Shown piece by piece: positions 9,041 to 17,531 of a DNA stretch of 64,000 bases. The stretch is from Nocardioides ungokensis (lineage in GTDB: Bacteria; Actinomycetota; Actinomycetes; Propionibacteriales; Nocardioidaceae). The stretch is taken from contig NZ_CP059164.1 of NCBI RefSeq assembly GCF_013466985.1, forward strand, positions 2,551,001 through 2,615,000, written 5' to 3'. The notes under the pieces were generated by a model. It was not told the DNA's origin and searched no databases. It saw nothing but the letters and a program-made list of their open reading frames with translations. Made by a program: the position numbers and the translations under genes. How positions within the stretch are numbered: position 1 is the stretch's first letter; each line of letters begins with the position of its first letter.

Positions 9041-9274
9041 ATGCGGTCCAGCACGCCCCGCACCTTCATCGGTGCCACGACCTTCGTCGTGAAGGGGATG
9101 ACCTGCGAGCACTGCCGTCGCGCGGTCACCGGGGAGATCTCCGCCGTCGACGGCGTCGCGACGGTCACCGTCGACGTGGCCAGCGGCACCGTGACCGTCA
9201 CGGCCGACCGCCCGGTCGACCGCGCCGACATCGCGGCCGCCGTCCACGAGGCCGGCTACACGGTGGTGGCGTGA
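9041..9274 (+). CDS. Heavy-metal-associated (HMA) domain protein, CopZ-like
   Basis: 77 residues with one ferredoxin-like HMA domain. GMTCEHCRRAV carries the two metal-binding cysteines (CxxC, about residues 24-27), and the remaining beta-alpha-beta pattern ends VHEAGYTVVA as in copper chaperones. A ribosome site AGGAG lies 6 bases before the ATG. It would carry Cu(I) to a P-type ATPase or a repressor, but no copA, csoR or cueR homologue lies nearby, so it is an orphan. The gene is divergent from the large LuxR regulator, with about 135 bp between the starts. Confidence 0.85.
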   Translation: MRSSTPRTFIGATTFVVKGMTCEHCRRAVTGEISAVDGVATVTVDVASGTVTVTADRPVDRADIAAAVHEAGYTVVA

Positions 9275-9328
9275 GGAACGGCGACGGCGCCGGCCAGCTG
9301 CCGGCAAGCTTCGCCCCTCGCGGCACGA

Positions 9329-9347
9329 GTTAACCCTGAGTCTTAAC
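9329..9347. promoter_or_regulatory. Candidate operator, GTTAA-N9-TTAAC, upstream of satD-like gene
   Basis: A short inverted repeat (GTTAA at 9329-9333, TTAAC at 9343-9347) in an A+T-rich island 20 bp before the first possible start of the SatD-like gene. It overlaps where a promoter would be expected, so it is a plausible repressor site. Only five bases per arm, so chance is possible. Confidence 0.4.
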
Positions 9348-9366
9348 ATTTCATCAATTAAGGCAT

Positions 9367-10020
9367 ATGCTCAACTCCATGAGCATCGTCCACACGCTGA
9401 TCGGCGACATCGTCGGGTCCCGTCGTCTCGACGACCGTGCCGCCGCGCAGGGGCGGATCGGGGTGGTGCTCGACGAGGTCTCCGCCCTGGTGCATCCGGT
9501 GCAGGCCCTCGAGCCCACGGTCGGCGACGAGTTCCAGGGTGCGTTCGCCACGGTGGCGGACGCCGCGCTGGCCGCGCTGCTGGTCCGCCTGGCGCTGCTG
9601 CCGTCGATCGACGTCCGCTGCGGGCTGGGCCACGGCGAGGTGAGCGTCCACGACGGCGGACGCCGGCCACTGCTGCAGGACGGTCCCGGCTGGTGGTCGG
9701 CCCGGGAGGCGCTCGACGTGCTGTCGCGCCCCCGGCGCGCGACCGAGCGGACGTGGTACGTCGGGCCCGACGCCGGACGGGTCAACGCGTTCCTGTTGAC
9801 CCGCGACGCCCTGGTCGACCGGCTCGGGGAGCGCGGTCACCGGCTCCTGGCCGCGGCACTGCGCGGGGAGAACCAGGCCGAGATCGCCGCGAGCGAGGGG
9901 ATCAGCCGGTCGGCGGTGAGCCAGCAGTTCGCGCGGGGTGTCGGTGCCGTCCGCGATGCTCACAGGAGCTTCGCCGAGGCGGCGGACGTGACGAGCACCC
10001 CTGAGGAGGAGCACGAGTGA
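9367..10020 (+). CDS. SatD-family protein with C-terminal HTH
   Basis: 217 residues. The N-terminal part (IGDIVGSRRLDDR ... PTVGDEFQGAF) is the SatD signature, related to nucleotide-cyclase-like folds. The C-terminal 60 residues (ENQAEIAASEGISRSAVSQQ) form a recognisable helix-turn-helix, so the protein may sense a signal and bind DNA. Two ATGs are possible, 9367 and 9379; AAGG before the first favours it. SatD proteins are usually encoded beside an integral membrane DUF3307-type partner, and that is what follows with a GTGA overlap. The function of the pair is not established. Confidence 0.8.
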   Translation: MLNSMSIVHTLIGDIVGSRRLDDRAAAQGRIGVVLDEVSALVHPVQALEPTVGDEFQGAFATVADAALAALLVRLALLPSIDVRCGLGHGEVSVHDGGRRPLLQDGPGWWSAREALDVLSRPRRATERTWYVGPDAGRVNAFLLTRDALVDRLGERGHRLLAAALRGENQAEIAASEGISRSAVSQQFARGVGAVRDAHRSFAEAADVTSTPEEEHE

Positions 10021-10804
10021 GCCTGGTCCTGGTGGGCGTGTGGCTGTCCGCACTGGGCGTCTGCGACCTGGGTCGCGCGTCCCACGACACCGTCGGGAGC
10101 CTACGGCGCACGGCGTGCCTCGGGGCAGGGTGGCTGGTGCTGCTGGTCGGCGTCCTCGCCCTGCGCCCGGGCCCGGGCTGGGGGTTCCTGCTGCTCGTGC
10201 TCCTCGGAACGCTGCTCACCGCGTGGGTGGTCGCCTCCGACCGCGCCCTCGACCCGAGGCATGGTCGGCGGCGCGGACCTGCCCGCGGCCTCGCCTTCGG
10301 AGCGGTCGCGACCGGCTCGCTGGTCGCCGTGCTCGGGGTCCAGGCCGTGGACCGGTTCCCGCTGTGGCCGACCGCCCTCGACCGCACCGTCGCGGCCCAC
10401 TGGTCGGTGCCCGAGGTGGTGGTCGCGATCGGCGTGGTCATGGCCCAGCTGGCGACCGTCAACATCGTGGTCCGCCTCCTCCTCGACGCCGTCGGGGTGC
10501 CTGCCACCACCAACGAGAAGCAGCTCAAGGGCGGCCGCGTCCTCGGGCCGATCGAGCGGGTGTTCATCGTCGGCCTGGGTGCCGTGGGCGATCTGACCGC
10601 CGCCGCCGTCGTGGTCGCGGCCAAGGGGCTGCTCCGCTTCCCGGAGCTGCAGCGTGCCCAGCGGGGCGACCCCCGGCTCGCCGTCCAGCCCGACGGTCCC
10701 AGCGACGTCACGGAGTACTTCCTCATCGGCAGCTTTGCCAGCTGGCTGCTCGCGCTGGCCGGGGCGGCCCTGATTCACCTCGCCTGGATCCAGCACATGG
10801 CTGA
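10017..10804 (+). CDS. Integral membrane protein, DUF3307-like SatD partner (apparent frameshift near 3' end)
   Basis: About 262 residues with several membrane segments (1-25, 35-65, 85-110, 130-150, 240-262). The segment ATTNEKQLKGGRVLGPIERVF is characteristic of the membrane protein co-encoded with SatD; Walker-type motifs are absent. GTG start overlaps the SatD stop. As given, the frame runs on past 11300 through the next gene, which is not credible. A one-base deletion somewhere between about 10740 and 10800 would restore the stop TGA at 10802-10804, immediately before a hairpin (10815-10835). Annotated to that stop. Probably acts with SatD; role unknown. Confidence 0.65.
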
Positions 10805-10814
10805 ACTCCGGCCT

Positions 10815-10835
10815 GGTGAAGGCGAGCGCTTCACC
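10815..10835 (+). terminator. Hairpin after satD/DUF3307-like pair
   Basis: Perfect 7-bp stem GGTGAAG / CTTCACC with a 7-nt loop, located 10 bases after the inferred stop. No T-tract follows, as is common in actinobacterial terminators. It supports the gene ending before it. Confidence 0.5.
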
Positions 10836-10945
10836 GTCGCCGGTCGCCGGAGCCCGACAACGGTGACGAACGTTGCCGGAATGCTGTCGTGGGGTGGGTG
10901 TGACGGGTTACTGTGCCCCGGCTTTCTCACCCACAAGGAGACTCC

Positions 10946-12805
10946 ATGCCATTCCATGGTCGCCGGCTCAGCGCGCTCTCGGTCGTCGCGCTGTCCTCGC
11001 TGGCTCTCGGGATCAGCACGGTCGCTGGATCCAGCGCCACCGTCGCCAGCCCGGCCACGCCCGCCCAGGGCGTCTACGCCCACCTCGCCAAGTCCTCGAC
11101 GAAGGACTACGTCAAGCTCGACCTGCTCGCGCTCAACGACTTCCACGGCAACCTCGAGACGGTGCCGTCGAGCAGCTCCAGCGGCCGGATCAACAACACC
11201 CCGGCCGGCGGCGCGGCGTACCTCGCGAAGAAGATCCGCGACGAGCGGAAGGTCTCTCGCGCCAACGGCGCCGTCCCGATCACGGTCGCCGCCGGTGACC
11301 TCATCGGCGCCTCGCCGCTGCTCTCGGCGGCCTTCCACGACGAGCCCACCATCAAGGCGATGAACAAGATCGGCCTGCAGGTCACCTCGGTCGGCAACCA
11401 CGAGTTCGACGAGGGCTACCGCGAGCTCAAGCGCATGCAGCACGGCGGCTGCCTCGACGACGGCGACGGGGCCAACGGCCAGGACTCCTGCCCCGCCGGC
11501 CAGGACTTCCCCGGCGCCAACTTCCAGTACCTCTCCGCCAACGCGAAGTTCGACGACCCGGCGGCGCACGGCGGCCACGACACCGTCTTCCCGGCCACCA
11601 AGATCTTCAACGTCGAGGGCCAGAAGGTCGCCTTCATCGGCATGACGCTGGAGGGCACCGCCTCGATCGTCAGCCAGGCGGGCATCCAGGGCATCACCTT
11701 CACCGACGAGGTCGAGACCGCCAACGCGCTGGTGCCCCAGCTGAAGGCCAAGGGCGTCAACTCGATCATCGTCCTGCTCCACGAGGGCCTCGCCCTCGGT
11801 GACGCCTCGGCGTACAACGACTGCACCGCGCCCGACGGGCCGGCCATCGCCATCGCGCAGAACCTGGACCCGGCCATCGACGCCGTCGTCTCGGGCCACA
11901 CGCACCAGGCCTACAACTGCGTCGTGCAGGACCCGGCGGGCAACCCGCGCCTGCTCACCAGCGCATCGTCGTTCGGACGCATGGTGACCAAGCTGCACCT
12001 GCTGATCGACCCGAAGACCCACGACATCGTGCGTCCCGCGGAGTACGCGCAGAACATGATCGTCCGAAACGACGCCTCGGTGACGCCGTCGCCCGACATC
12101 CTGTCGCTCATCGACACCTACAAGACGCTGGTCGCGCCGATCGCCAACGAGGTCATCGGTCACATCGACCCCGGCACCCAGATCACCAAGACCGCCGACG
12201 CCAACGGCGGCGACTCGGCGCTGGGCAACCTGATCGCCGACGCCCAGAAGGCGGACAGCTCGGTGGTCACGGGCAGCGGCCAGAAGCCGGTCATCGCGAT
12301 CATGAACCCCGGCGGCATCCGGGCCGACCTGGTCGAGAACGACAACGGTGACGTGACCTACGGCGCGGCGTTCTCGGTGCAGCCGTTCAACAACTTCGTG
12401 GTCTCGATGGACCTGACCGGCGCCCAGATCAAGGATCTGCTCAACCAGCAGTGGAACGGGTCGAACGAGGCTCCCACCGCCCGGAAGATCCTGCAGGTCT
12501 CCGGCCTGTCCTACACCTGGGACGCCTCGGACGCCGCCCTGGCCGACACCAACGCCCTCGTGGGTGACGTCATGGTCGACGCCGACGGTGACAGCTCGAC
12601 GCCGATGGTGCCGCTGGAGGACGGGACGACGTACCGCGTCGTCGCCAACAACTTCCTCTCCGACGGCGGCGACAACTTCACCACCTTCAAGTCGGGCACC
12701 AACAAGCTGGTCGGCGGTCTCGACATCGACTCGCTGCGCAGCTACCTGCTCGCGAACGACCCGGTGAGCCCCACGGCCACCGACCGCGTCTCGCAGCAGC
12801 CCTGA
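10946..12805 (+). CDS. Secreted bifunctional metallophosphatase / 5'-nucleotidase
   Basis: 619 residues from the ATG at 10946, with a Sec signal peptide (RRLSALSVVALSSLALGI, then Ala-rich cleavage region). The metallophosphatase domain carries LLALNDFHGNLE, GDLIGASPL, VGNHEFDEG and SGHTHQAYNC, the metal ligands of the calcineurin-like fold. The C-terminal 5'-nucleotidase domain has NPGGIRADL and a substrate-binding YTWDASD / FLSDGGDNF region. It would dephosphorylate nucleotides outside the cell for phosphate or nucleoside scavenging. The longer reading from 10913 is less likely because the signal peptide begins at MPFHGRRL, preceded by AAGGAG. Ends before a strong terminator. Monocistronic. 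Confidence 0.92.
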   Translation: MPFHGRRLSALSVVALSSLALGISTVAGSSATVASPATPAQGVYAHLAKSSTKDYVKLDLLALNDFHGNLETVPSSSSSGRINNTPAGGAAYLAKKIRDERKVSRANGAVPITVAAGDLIGASPLLSAAFHDEPTIKAMNKIGLQVTSVGNHEFDEGYRELKRMQHGGCLDDGDGANGQDSCPAGQDFPGANFQYLSANAKFDDPAAHGGHDTVFPATKIFNVEGQKVAFIGMTLEGTASIVSQAGIQGITFTDEVETANALVPQLKAKGVNSIIVLLHEGLALGDASAYNDCTAPDGPAIAIAQNLDPAIDAVVSGHTHQAYNCVVQDPAGNPRLLTSASSFGRMVTKLHLLIDPKTHDIVRPAEYAQNMIVRNDASVTPSPDILSLIDTYKTLVAPIANEVIGHIDPGTQITKTADANGGDSALGNLIADAQKADSSVVTGSGQKPVIAIMNPGGIRADLVENDNGDVTYGAAFSVQPFNNFVVSMDLTGAQIKDLLNQQWNGSNEAPTARKILQVSGLSYTWDASDAALADTNALVGDVMVDADGDSSTPMVPLEDGTTYRVVANNFLSDGGDNFTTFKSGTNKLVGGLDIDSLRSYLLANDPVSPTATDRVSQQP

Positions 12806-12830
12806 CCGACAGCTCGGTCGACAACACACG

Positions 12831-12864
12831 CGGGCCCTCGCTCCCACCCGGGAGCGGGGGCCCG
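12831..12864 (+). terminator. Strong rho-independent-type hairpin after the 5'-nucleotidase gene
   Basis: 15-bp arms (12831-12845 and 12850-12864) around a 4-nt loop, almost entirely G/C with one mismatch. It sits 25 bases after the nucleotidase stop and just before the convergent zinc-finger gene, so it can serve both strands. Confidence 0.8.
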
Positions 12865-12881
12865 TCCCGTCGTACGACGAC

Positions 12882-13025
12882 TCAGCGGGCCGCTCTGCTG
12901 ATCTCCTGCTCGACCGCCTTGGCCAGGCTCGCGACGAGCCGCGAGTGCCACACCTTGTGCGCCGCCAGGTCAGCGACGAGGGCGTGGCAGTCGGGGCAGG
13001 TGGACTGCTCGGTCGTCTCTTCCAC
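12882..13025 (-). CDS. Small C2H2-like zinc-finger protein
   Basis: 47 residues starting at GTG with an excellent ribosome site (GCAGGAGGTG, 6 bases upstream), which decides the start against a 105-residue upstream reading. The sequence STCPDCHALVADLAAHKVWH gives Cys-x2-Cys-x10-His-x4-His, a plausible single zinc site, followed by a basic/hydrophobic helix. Such mini zinc-finger proteins are common and uncharacterised in actinobacteria. DNA binding is possible but not shown. Convergent with the nucleotidase gene. Confidence 0.7.
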   Translation of the reverse strand: MEETTEQSTCPDCHALVADLAAHKVWHSRLVASLAKAVEQEISRAAR

Positions 13026-13133
13026 GGCACACCTCCTGCGGGTTCTGTCCCTCCCGACGGTGGCACGCGGCCGGCCGCCCGACCAGTGACGAAGGTCCGG
13101 CGCCCGCCCCCGATCCTGCTGAGGGCGCTCGTC

Positions 13134-13202
13134 GAGTTGGGCCTGGTTCAGCTCCGAATCGGGTGAAATGAGCCCAGCTCGGACCCGAATCCGGCCCAAC
13201 TC
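13134..13202. repeat. 10-bp inverted repeat flanking 49 bp, upstream of the zinc-finger gene
   Basis: GAGTTGGGCC at 13134-13143 is exactly inverted at 13193-13202. Between the arms two imperfect direct copies of CAGCTC...CGAATC(C)GG occur. It lies about 110 bp upstream of the zinc-finger gene start and directly beyond the stop of the patatin gene. It may be a terminator for the patatin transcript on the other side or a binding site. Function not readable. Confidence 0.5.
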
Positions 13203-13211
13203 AACAAACGG

Positions 13212-14066
13212 TCAGGCCGCCAGCGACGCGTCGGTCACGGACTCCAGGGCCGCCGCCGCGGCCTCCTCGCCCAGCCTGAACAGCTCCGGGGTGTGGCTGA
13301 AGTCGAAGACCGGGCCGCAGTCGTAGCTCTCGTCGAGCTTGCAGCGCACGATCTCGGTGCCGTCCGGGAAGGCCGGCTCGTCACGGTTGCGCACCGAGGC
13401 CGCCAGCGAGGCGATGAGCACGTCGAGGGGGTTGCGCAGGATGCGCGGGGTCGACGGGGCACGCGTCACGTCGAGCACCCAGACGCGGTCACCGGGCCGC
13501 GCCACGGCCGCCGCGCCCGAGAGCGGCACGTTCTCGGCCACTCCGGCGTCGACGTGGGTCATCGGGCCGTCGGGGCCACGCAGCACCACGGGCGGGAAGA
13601 TCGCCGGGAGCGCGGCCGAGGCGGCGAGGACGTCCGGGATGTAGCCCCGGTCGTGGTGGACCGGACGACCCGTCGCGATGTCGGTGGTCGCCACCCGCAC
13701 CGGGATCGCGAGGTCCTCGAGGTGGTAGGTCGGCACCCAGGCCGCCACCATCCGCCGGAACCGATCGGCCGAGAACAGGTAGGGCCGCCGCCTGGCCACG
13801 TTGAGGACCACGCCGCGGCGGCGCCCGCACAACACCTCCTCGCTCATCCCGAGCCACCTCTCGGCGAGCTCGTCGAGCGCCTCGAGGGTCGGGTGCGACC
13901 CCATGAAGCAGGCGTTGATGGCTCCCACCGAGCCACCCACGAGGACGTCAGGAAAGATGCCGGCCTCCCCCAGGACCCGGAGCATCCCCACCTGGCCGGC
14001 GCCGCGCGAGCCGCCACCGGAGAGAACGAAGATGTTGCGTCGGGACATGCACGGAGGAATACCCAC
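13212..14066 (-). CDS. Patatin-like phospholipase
   Basis: 284 residues of the patatin/RssA-like lipase family. The oxyanion hole GGGSRG is at about residues 17-22, nucleophile Ser46 in GGSVG, and catalytic Asp in HVDAGV near residue 168, giving the Ser-Asp dyad. Such enzymes hydrolyse phospholipid or lysophospholipid acyl esters. No signal peptide is seen, so it is probably cytosolic or membrane-peripheral. Start could be GTG at 14066 or ATG at 14048 (MSRRNIF); neither has a clear ribosome site. Monocistronic. Confidence 0.88.
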   Translation of the reverse strand: MGIPPCMSRRNIFVLSGGGSRGAGQVGMLRVLGEAGIFPDVLVGGSVGAINACFMGSHPTLEALDELAERWLGMSEEVLCGRRRGVVLNVARRRPYLFSADRFRRMVAAWVPTYHLEDLAIPVRVATTDIATGRPVHHDRGYIPDVLAASAALPAIFPPVVLRGPDGPMTHVDAGVAENVPLSGAAAVARPGDRVWVLDVTRAPSTPRILRNPLDVLIASLAASVRNRDEPAFPDGTEIVRCKLDESYDCGPVFDFSHTPELFRLGEEAAAAALESVTDASLAA

Positions 14067-14100
14067 CTCTCACCCACTTCGAACGACGATTTCCGCAGGT

Positions 14101-16443
14101 CTAGTCCGCTGGCCAGTTCGTCGACCCCGGACCGTACGCGGTCAGGAAGCGATCGCGGAAGGAATCCATCGGCCACACGGGCGCCTCCGGGGACGGCCGC
14201 ATCCCGTCCTGCCAGTGCCACGCGTCGATCCGGTGCAGCACCGAGCGGTCATGGGCGATGATCGTGATCGGGACGTCGTGACCGACGTCGGGTCCGGTGA
14301 CGTACGTGTGCGGCTGGTGGTCCCCCAGCACCACCATCACCAGGTCGGGGTCGGGGTAGGTGCGCACGAACGAGACCAGCGACTTCAGCGAGTACTCGAT
14401 CGACCGGCCGTACGCCGCCCGCACCAGGTCGGGGTCGCGGAACACCGTGTCCGGGGACGCCCCCTGCTCGGGCATCCCGTCGAAGACCGAGCCGTCCCCG
14501 ACGTGGCGCCAGTCGACCAGGTGGGGCAGCGGCGTCCACGGGTGGTGGCTGGACACCAGGTCGATCTCGGCCATGACCGGGGCGTGGCCGGACGCGAGCT
14601 CGTGGCGGCGGAAGGCGGAGAGCGTGTACTGGTCCGGCATGGTCGCGTAGCTGAAGATCGGCCCGCGGTAGCCGACGTTGCGCGCGTCGTACATCCGGTC
14701 GGCGCGGTAGAACGCCGCGCCCTCCGGCCAGTCCTGCGTGTCCGCCGGTACGTCGAGCACGGTGCGCCACCCGGCGCGTCCGAACGCGGAGCTGAGCGTG
14801 AGCCGGTCGCGGGTGAGGAGGTGGTCGTAGCGCTCCTGGCTGTCGACCCACAGCCCCGACTGGAGCGTCGAGTGCGCCAGCCAGCTGGCGGCCCCGAAGG
14901 TCGGCGAGGTGAGGAAGGCGCTGCGAGAGGAGAAGCCGGCGGCCCGCAGCTTCCTCGTGCCGGAGTCCAGGACGGCGTCCACCCGGGGCGAGAAGGACGA
15001 GCCCTGCACGGCGACGCGCCCGTAGCTCTCGACGAACACCAGCAGCACGTCCTTGCCGCGCAGCCCGGTGAGCAGGCGACTGCCCGGGGTGCCGGCGAAG
15101 GGATCCACGGCCAGGGCCTGGTCGAAGGCCTGCCGGTCCGCGATGCCGGCCCGCACCAGACCGACCTCGCCGAGGGCCAGGCCGGCGGCGCTGGTCGAGG
15201 CCACTCCCCCGCCCGGGGCGAGCCGGAGGCCGAAGACGGCGGCCAGCACCCAGACCGTGGCCAGCGCCCTCAGGACACGCACCGAGCCGCGCCGGTGCGA
15301 TGACATCACCCGGGTCAGCCGGACGACCGCCAGGGGCAGCAGGAGGAGCAACGCGACGACCGCGACCAGCACCGCGGCCACCGAGGCCGACGCGCCCGGC
15401 CGGCCCACCGAGTCGCCGAGGACCCCGACCGCGGGGCGCAGGTAGTACCAGTCGTAGACCGGGTCGAAGGGCCGGTCGAGGACCGCGAAGAAGCCCATGT
15501 CGAGGACGCGGAGCACCACGACCACGGCGAGTGCGAGCCCGAAGACCGTCGCCATCAGGGTTCTCGCGACGGAGGGCAGCAGCAGGGCGAGCGCCCCCAC
15601 GACCAGTCCCTCCACGGGGATCCGCACGAATGCCGCCGGGGTGAGCTCGACGACGCGGTCCGGCAGGACGAGGGCCGTCCACACCGCCGCCCCGGCCAGG
15701 ACCGACGCGGCGCCGGAGACCACCGCTCCTCGTCCGGTCGTGGGGCGTACGACGGCGTCGCGGCGGAGCCACAGCCACCACACGTCGCGCCCGAACGACT
15801 CGGCGAGCAGGACCAGCGCGACGGCCAGCGCGGCTCGGGAAGCGGGCTCGGGGAACAGACCGGAAGCGGCGGCCGTCAGCACGATGCCCTGGATGGCGGC
15901 TACCGCCTTGCGCCAGGGGCGCGGCGGCACCGGCTGACGGAGCCAGGGCAGCACCCATCCGGCTGCCCCGAGCGCATACCTCGCCGCGCCGATGGCCAGC
16001 ACCCACGCGCCGGCAGCGGGCGCGACGTGCACGCTGAGCACCAGGATCAGGAACGCGTCGACCTCCATGTCGAAGCGGGCGCCCAGCGCCGACACAGTGC
16101 CCGTACGCCGGGCGACGCGGCCGTCCACCGCGTCGAGGGCGAGCGCGACCGTCGCCAGCCCCACCAGCACCGCCTTGGGCCCGGATCCGGCGAAGGACTG
16201 GGCGACCAGGGCAGCCACGCCACAGACGAGGGTGGCGCGGGCCAGGGTCACCCGGTTGGCCGGTCCCAGGCCCGCCGCGCCCGAGCGCCTGAGCCCGCGG
16301 GCCAGCGCCGCGTCGGTGCCGACGGCGCTCGCGAGCCCCACGACCCAACCCGCAGCACCCAGACCGACCGTCCCGGCCAGCACCAGCAGCAGGGTCACCT
16401 GGGCGATCAGACCCGCCGCCGGACCGACTTGAACCTTACGCAC
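14101..16443 (-). CDS. CDP-alcohol phosphatidyltransferase fused to a membrane sulfatase (LtaS-like)
   Basis: A 780-residue two-enzyme fusion. The N-terminal third is a multi-membrane CDP-alcohol phosphatidyltransferase with the full motif D-x2-DG-x2-AR-x8-G-x3-D-x3-D at about residues 104-129 (DAVDGRVARR ... GARFDMEVD). It would join a CDP-activated diacylglycerol or similar to an alcohol. After more membrane segments the last 320 residues are a sulfatase/alkaline-phosphatase-fold domain (LLVFVESYGR, then LGDHQPH) like LTA synthase, probably facing outward. The GTG at 16443, preceded by GGAGG, is a better start than the upstream reading to 16566. Divergent from the pterin-like operon across 100 bp. 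Co-function is suggested by proximity only. Confidence 0.85.
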   Translation of the reverse strand: MRKVQVGPAAGLIAQVTLLLVLAGTVGLGAAGWVVGLASAVGTDAALARGLRRSGAAGLGPANRVTLARATLVCGVAALVAQSFAGSGPKAVLVGLATVALALDAVDGRVARRTGTVSALGARFDMEVDAFLILVLSVHVAPAAGAWVLAIGAARYALGAAGWVLPWLRQPVPPRPWRKAVAAIQGIVLTAAASGLFPEPASRAALAVALVLLAESFGRDVWWLWLRRDAVVRPTTGRGAVVSGAASVLAGAAVWTALVLPDRVVELTPAAFVRIPVEGLVVGALALLLPSVARTLMATVFGLALAVVVVLRVLDMGFFAVLDRPFDPVYDWYYLRPAVGVLGDSVGRPGASASVAAVLVAVVALLLLLPLAVVRLTRVMSSHRRGSVRVLRALATVWVLAAVFGLRLAPGGGVASTSAAGLALGEVGLVRAGIADRQAFDQALAVDPFAGTPGSRLLTGLRGKDVLLVFVESYGRVAVQGSSFSPRVDAVLDSGTRKLRAAGFSSRSAFLTSPTFGAASWLAHSTLQSGLWVDSQERYDHLLTRDRLTLSSAFGRAGWRTVLDVPADTQDWPEGAAFYRADRMYDARNVGYRGPIFSYATMPDQYTLSAFRRHELASGHAPVMAEIDLVSSHHPWTPLPHLVDWRHVGDGSVFDGMPEQGASPDTVFRDPDLVRAAYGRSIEYSLKSLVSFVRTYPDPDLVMVVLGDHQPHTYVTGPDVGHDVPITIIAHDRSVLHRIDAWHWQDGMRPSPEAPVWPMDSFRDRFLTAYGPGSTNWPAD

Positions 16444-16544
16444 TGCGCCTCCGTGATGTGGGATACGAGAGACAACACGGCGTATGTGCTCCCCCGGTTC
16501 AGCACCGGGCACGACGACACTGGACAGCAGAAGAGGTGAGGCCG

Positions 16545-17531
16545 GTGGTGGACGACACCCTCGCATTCTGGCTGCGCGAGCCCGGAGTCGGCGAGATCCG
16601 GGCGTCCGTGCTCCCCGAGCCGGGTCCGGACGACGTGCTGGTCCGGACCCGGCGCACGGGCGTCAGCCGCGGCACCGAGGGCCTGGTGTTCCGGGGCGGC
16701 GTCCCCGCGGCCCAGCGCGACACGATGCGCGCGCCGTTCCAGGAGGGGGACTTCCCGGGACCGGTCAAGTACGGCTACCTCAACGTCGGGGTCGTCGAGC
16801 GCGGCCCCGCCCGACTGCGTGGCCGCACGGTCTTCTGCCTGTACCCGCACCAGACCGCGTACGTCGTCCCCGCCGAAGCCGTCACGGTGGTGCCCGAGGA
16901 CGTGCCTGCCTCCCGGGCGGTCCTCGCCGGCACCGTGGAGACGGCGGTGAACGCGCTGTGGGACGCCCCGCCCCTACTCGGCGACCGGGTCACGGTGGTC
17001 GGCGCCGGGATGGTCGGCTGCTGCGTCGCCCGTCTGGTGGCCCGCATCCCGGGCACGCGCGTGACCCTGGTGGACGTCGACCCGTCACGGCGCATCGTCG
17101 CCGCAGCCCTGGGCGCGGACTTCGCTCTCCCCGGCGACGCCGAAGGAGCGCAGGACCTCGTGGTGCATGCCAGCGCCACCGCGGCCGGCCTCCAGCGGTC
17201 CCTCGACCTGCTGGTCGCCGAGGGGAGCGTCCTGGACCTGAGCTGGTACGGCGACACCGAGGTCACGCTGTCGCTCGGCGGCGCCTTCCACCACGACCGC
17301 CTGCGCATCCGGGCCAGCCAGGTCGGGACCGTGGCGGCCGCGCGGCGAGGCACCCGCACCACGTCCGACCGGCTGGAGCTGGCCCTCGAGCTGCTGAGGG
17401 ACCCGGCCTTCGACGTGCTGCTCACCAGCTCGTGCGCCTTCCACGAGCTGCCCGGGGTGATGAGCCGGCTGGCGGACGGCAGCCTGCCCGGGCTCTGCCA
17501 CACCGTCACCTACGACGAGGAGTCCGCCTGA
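16545..17531 (+). CDS. Medium-chain dehydrogenase/reductase (zinc-binding alcohol dehydrogenase-like)
   Basis: About 328 residues of the MDR superfamily. N-terminal GroES-like domain with [14 protein letters not shown] (the SRGTE form seen in BchC-like dehydrogenases), then a Rossmann domain with [14 protein letters not shown] (GxGxxG) followed by VDVDPSRR, whose acidic residues favour NAD(H) over NADP(H). The classic catalytic zinc Cys/His-Glu set is not evident. Several GTGs are possible; 16545 has AGAGGTGAGG 8 bases before it. First gene of a coupled six-gene operon (next start overlaps by TGATG). It presumably oxidises or reduces an intermediate of that pathway. Confidence 0.82.
   Translation: MVDDTLAFWLREPGVGEIRASVLPEPGPDDVLVRTRRTGVSRGTEGLVFRGGVPAAQRDTMRAPFQEGDFPGPVKYGYLNVGVVERGPARLRGRTVFCLYPHQTAYVVPAEAVTVVPEDVPASRAVLAGTVETAVNALWDAPPLLGDRVTVVGAGMVGCCVARLVARIPGTRVTLVDVDPSRRIVAAALGADFALPGDAEGAQDLVVHASATAAGLQRSLDLLVAEGSVLDLSWYGDTEVTLSLGGAFHHDRLRIRASQVGTVAAARRGTRTTSDRLELALELLRDPAFDVLLTSSCAFHELPGVMSRLADGSLPGLCHTVTYDEESA

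Noticed and set aside
10913..12805. Earlier start for the 5'-nucleotidase
   Set aside because: The signal peptide and the AAGGAG site point to ATG 10946.
10775..13066. 763-codon minus-strand ORF across the 5'-nucleotidase gene
   Set aside because: Val/Gly/Arg/Asp repetitive shadow; the plus strand has clear metallophosphatase motifs.
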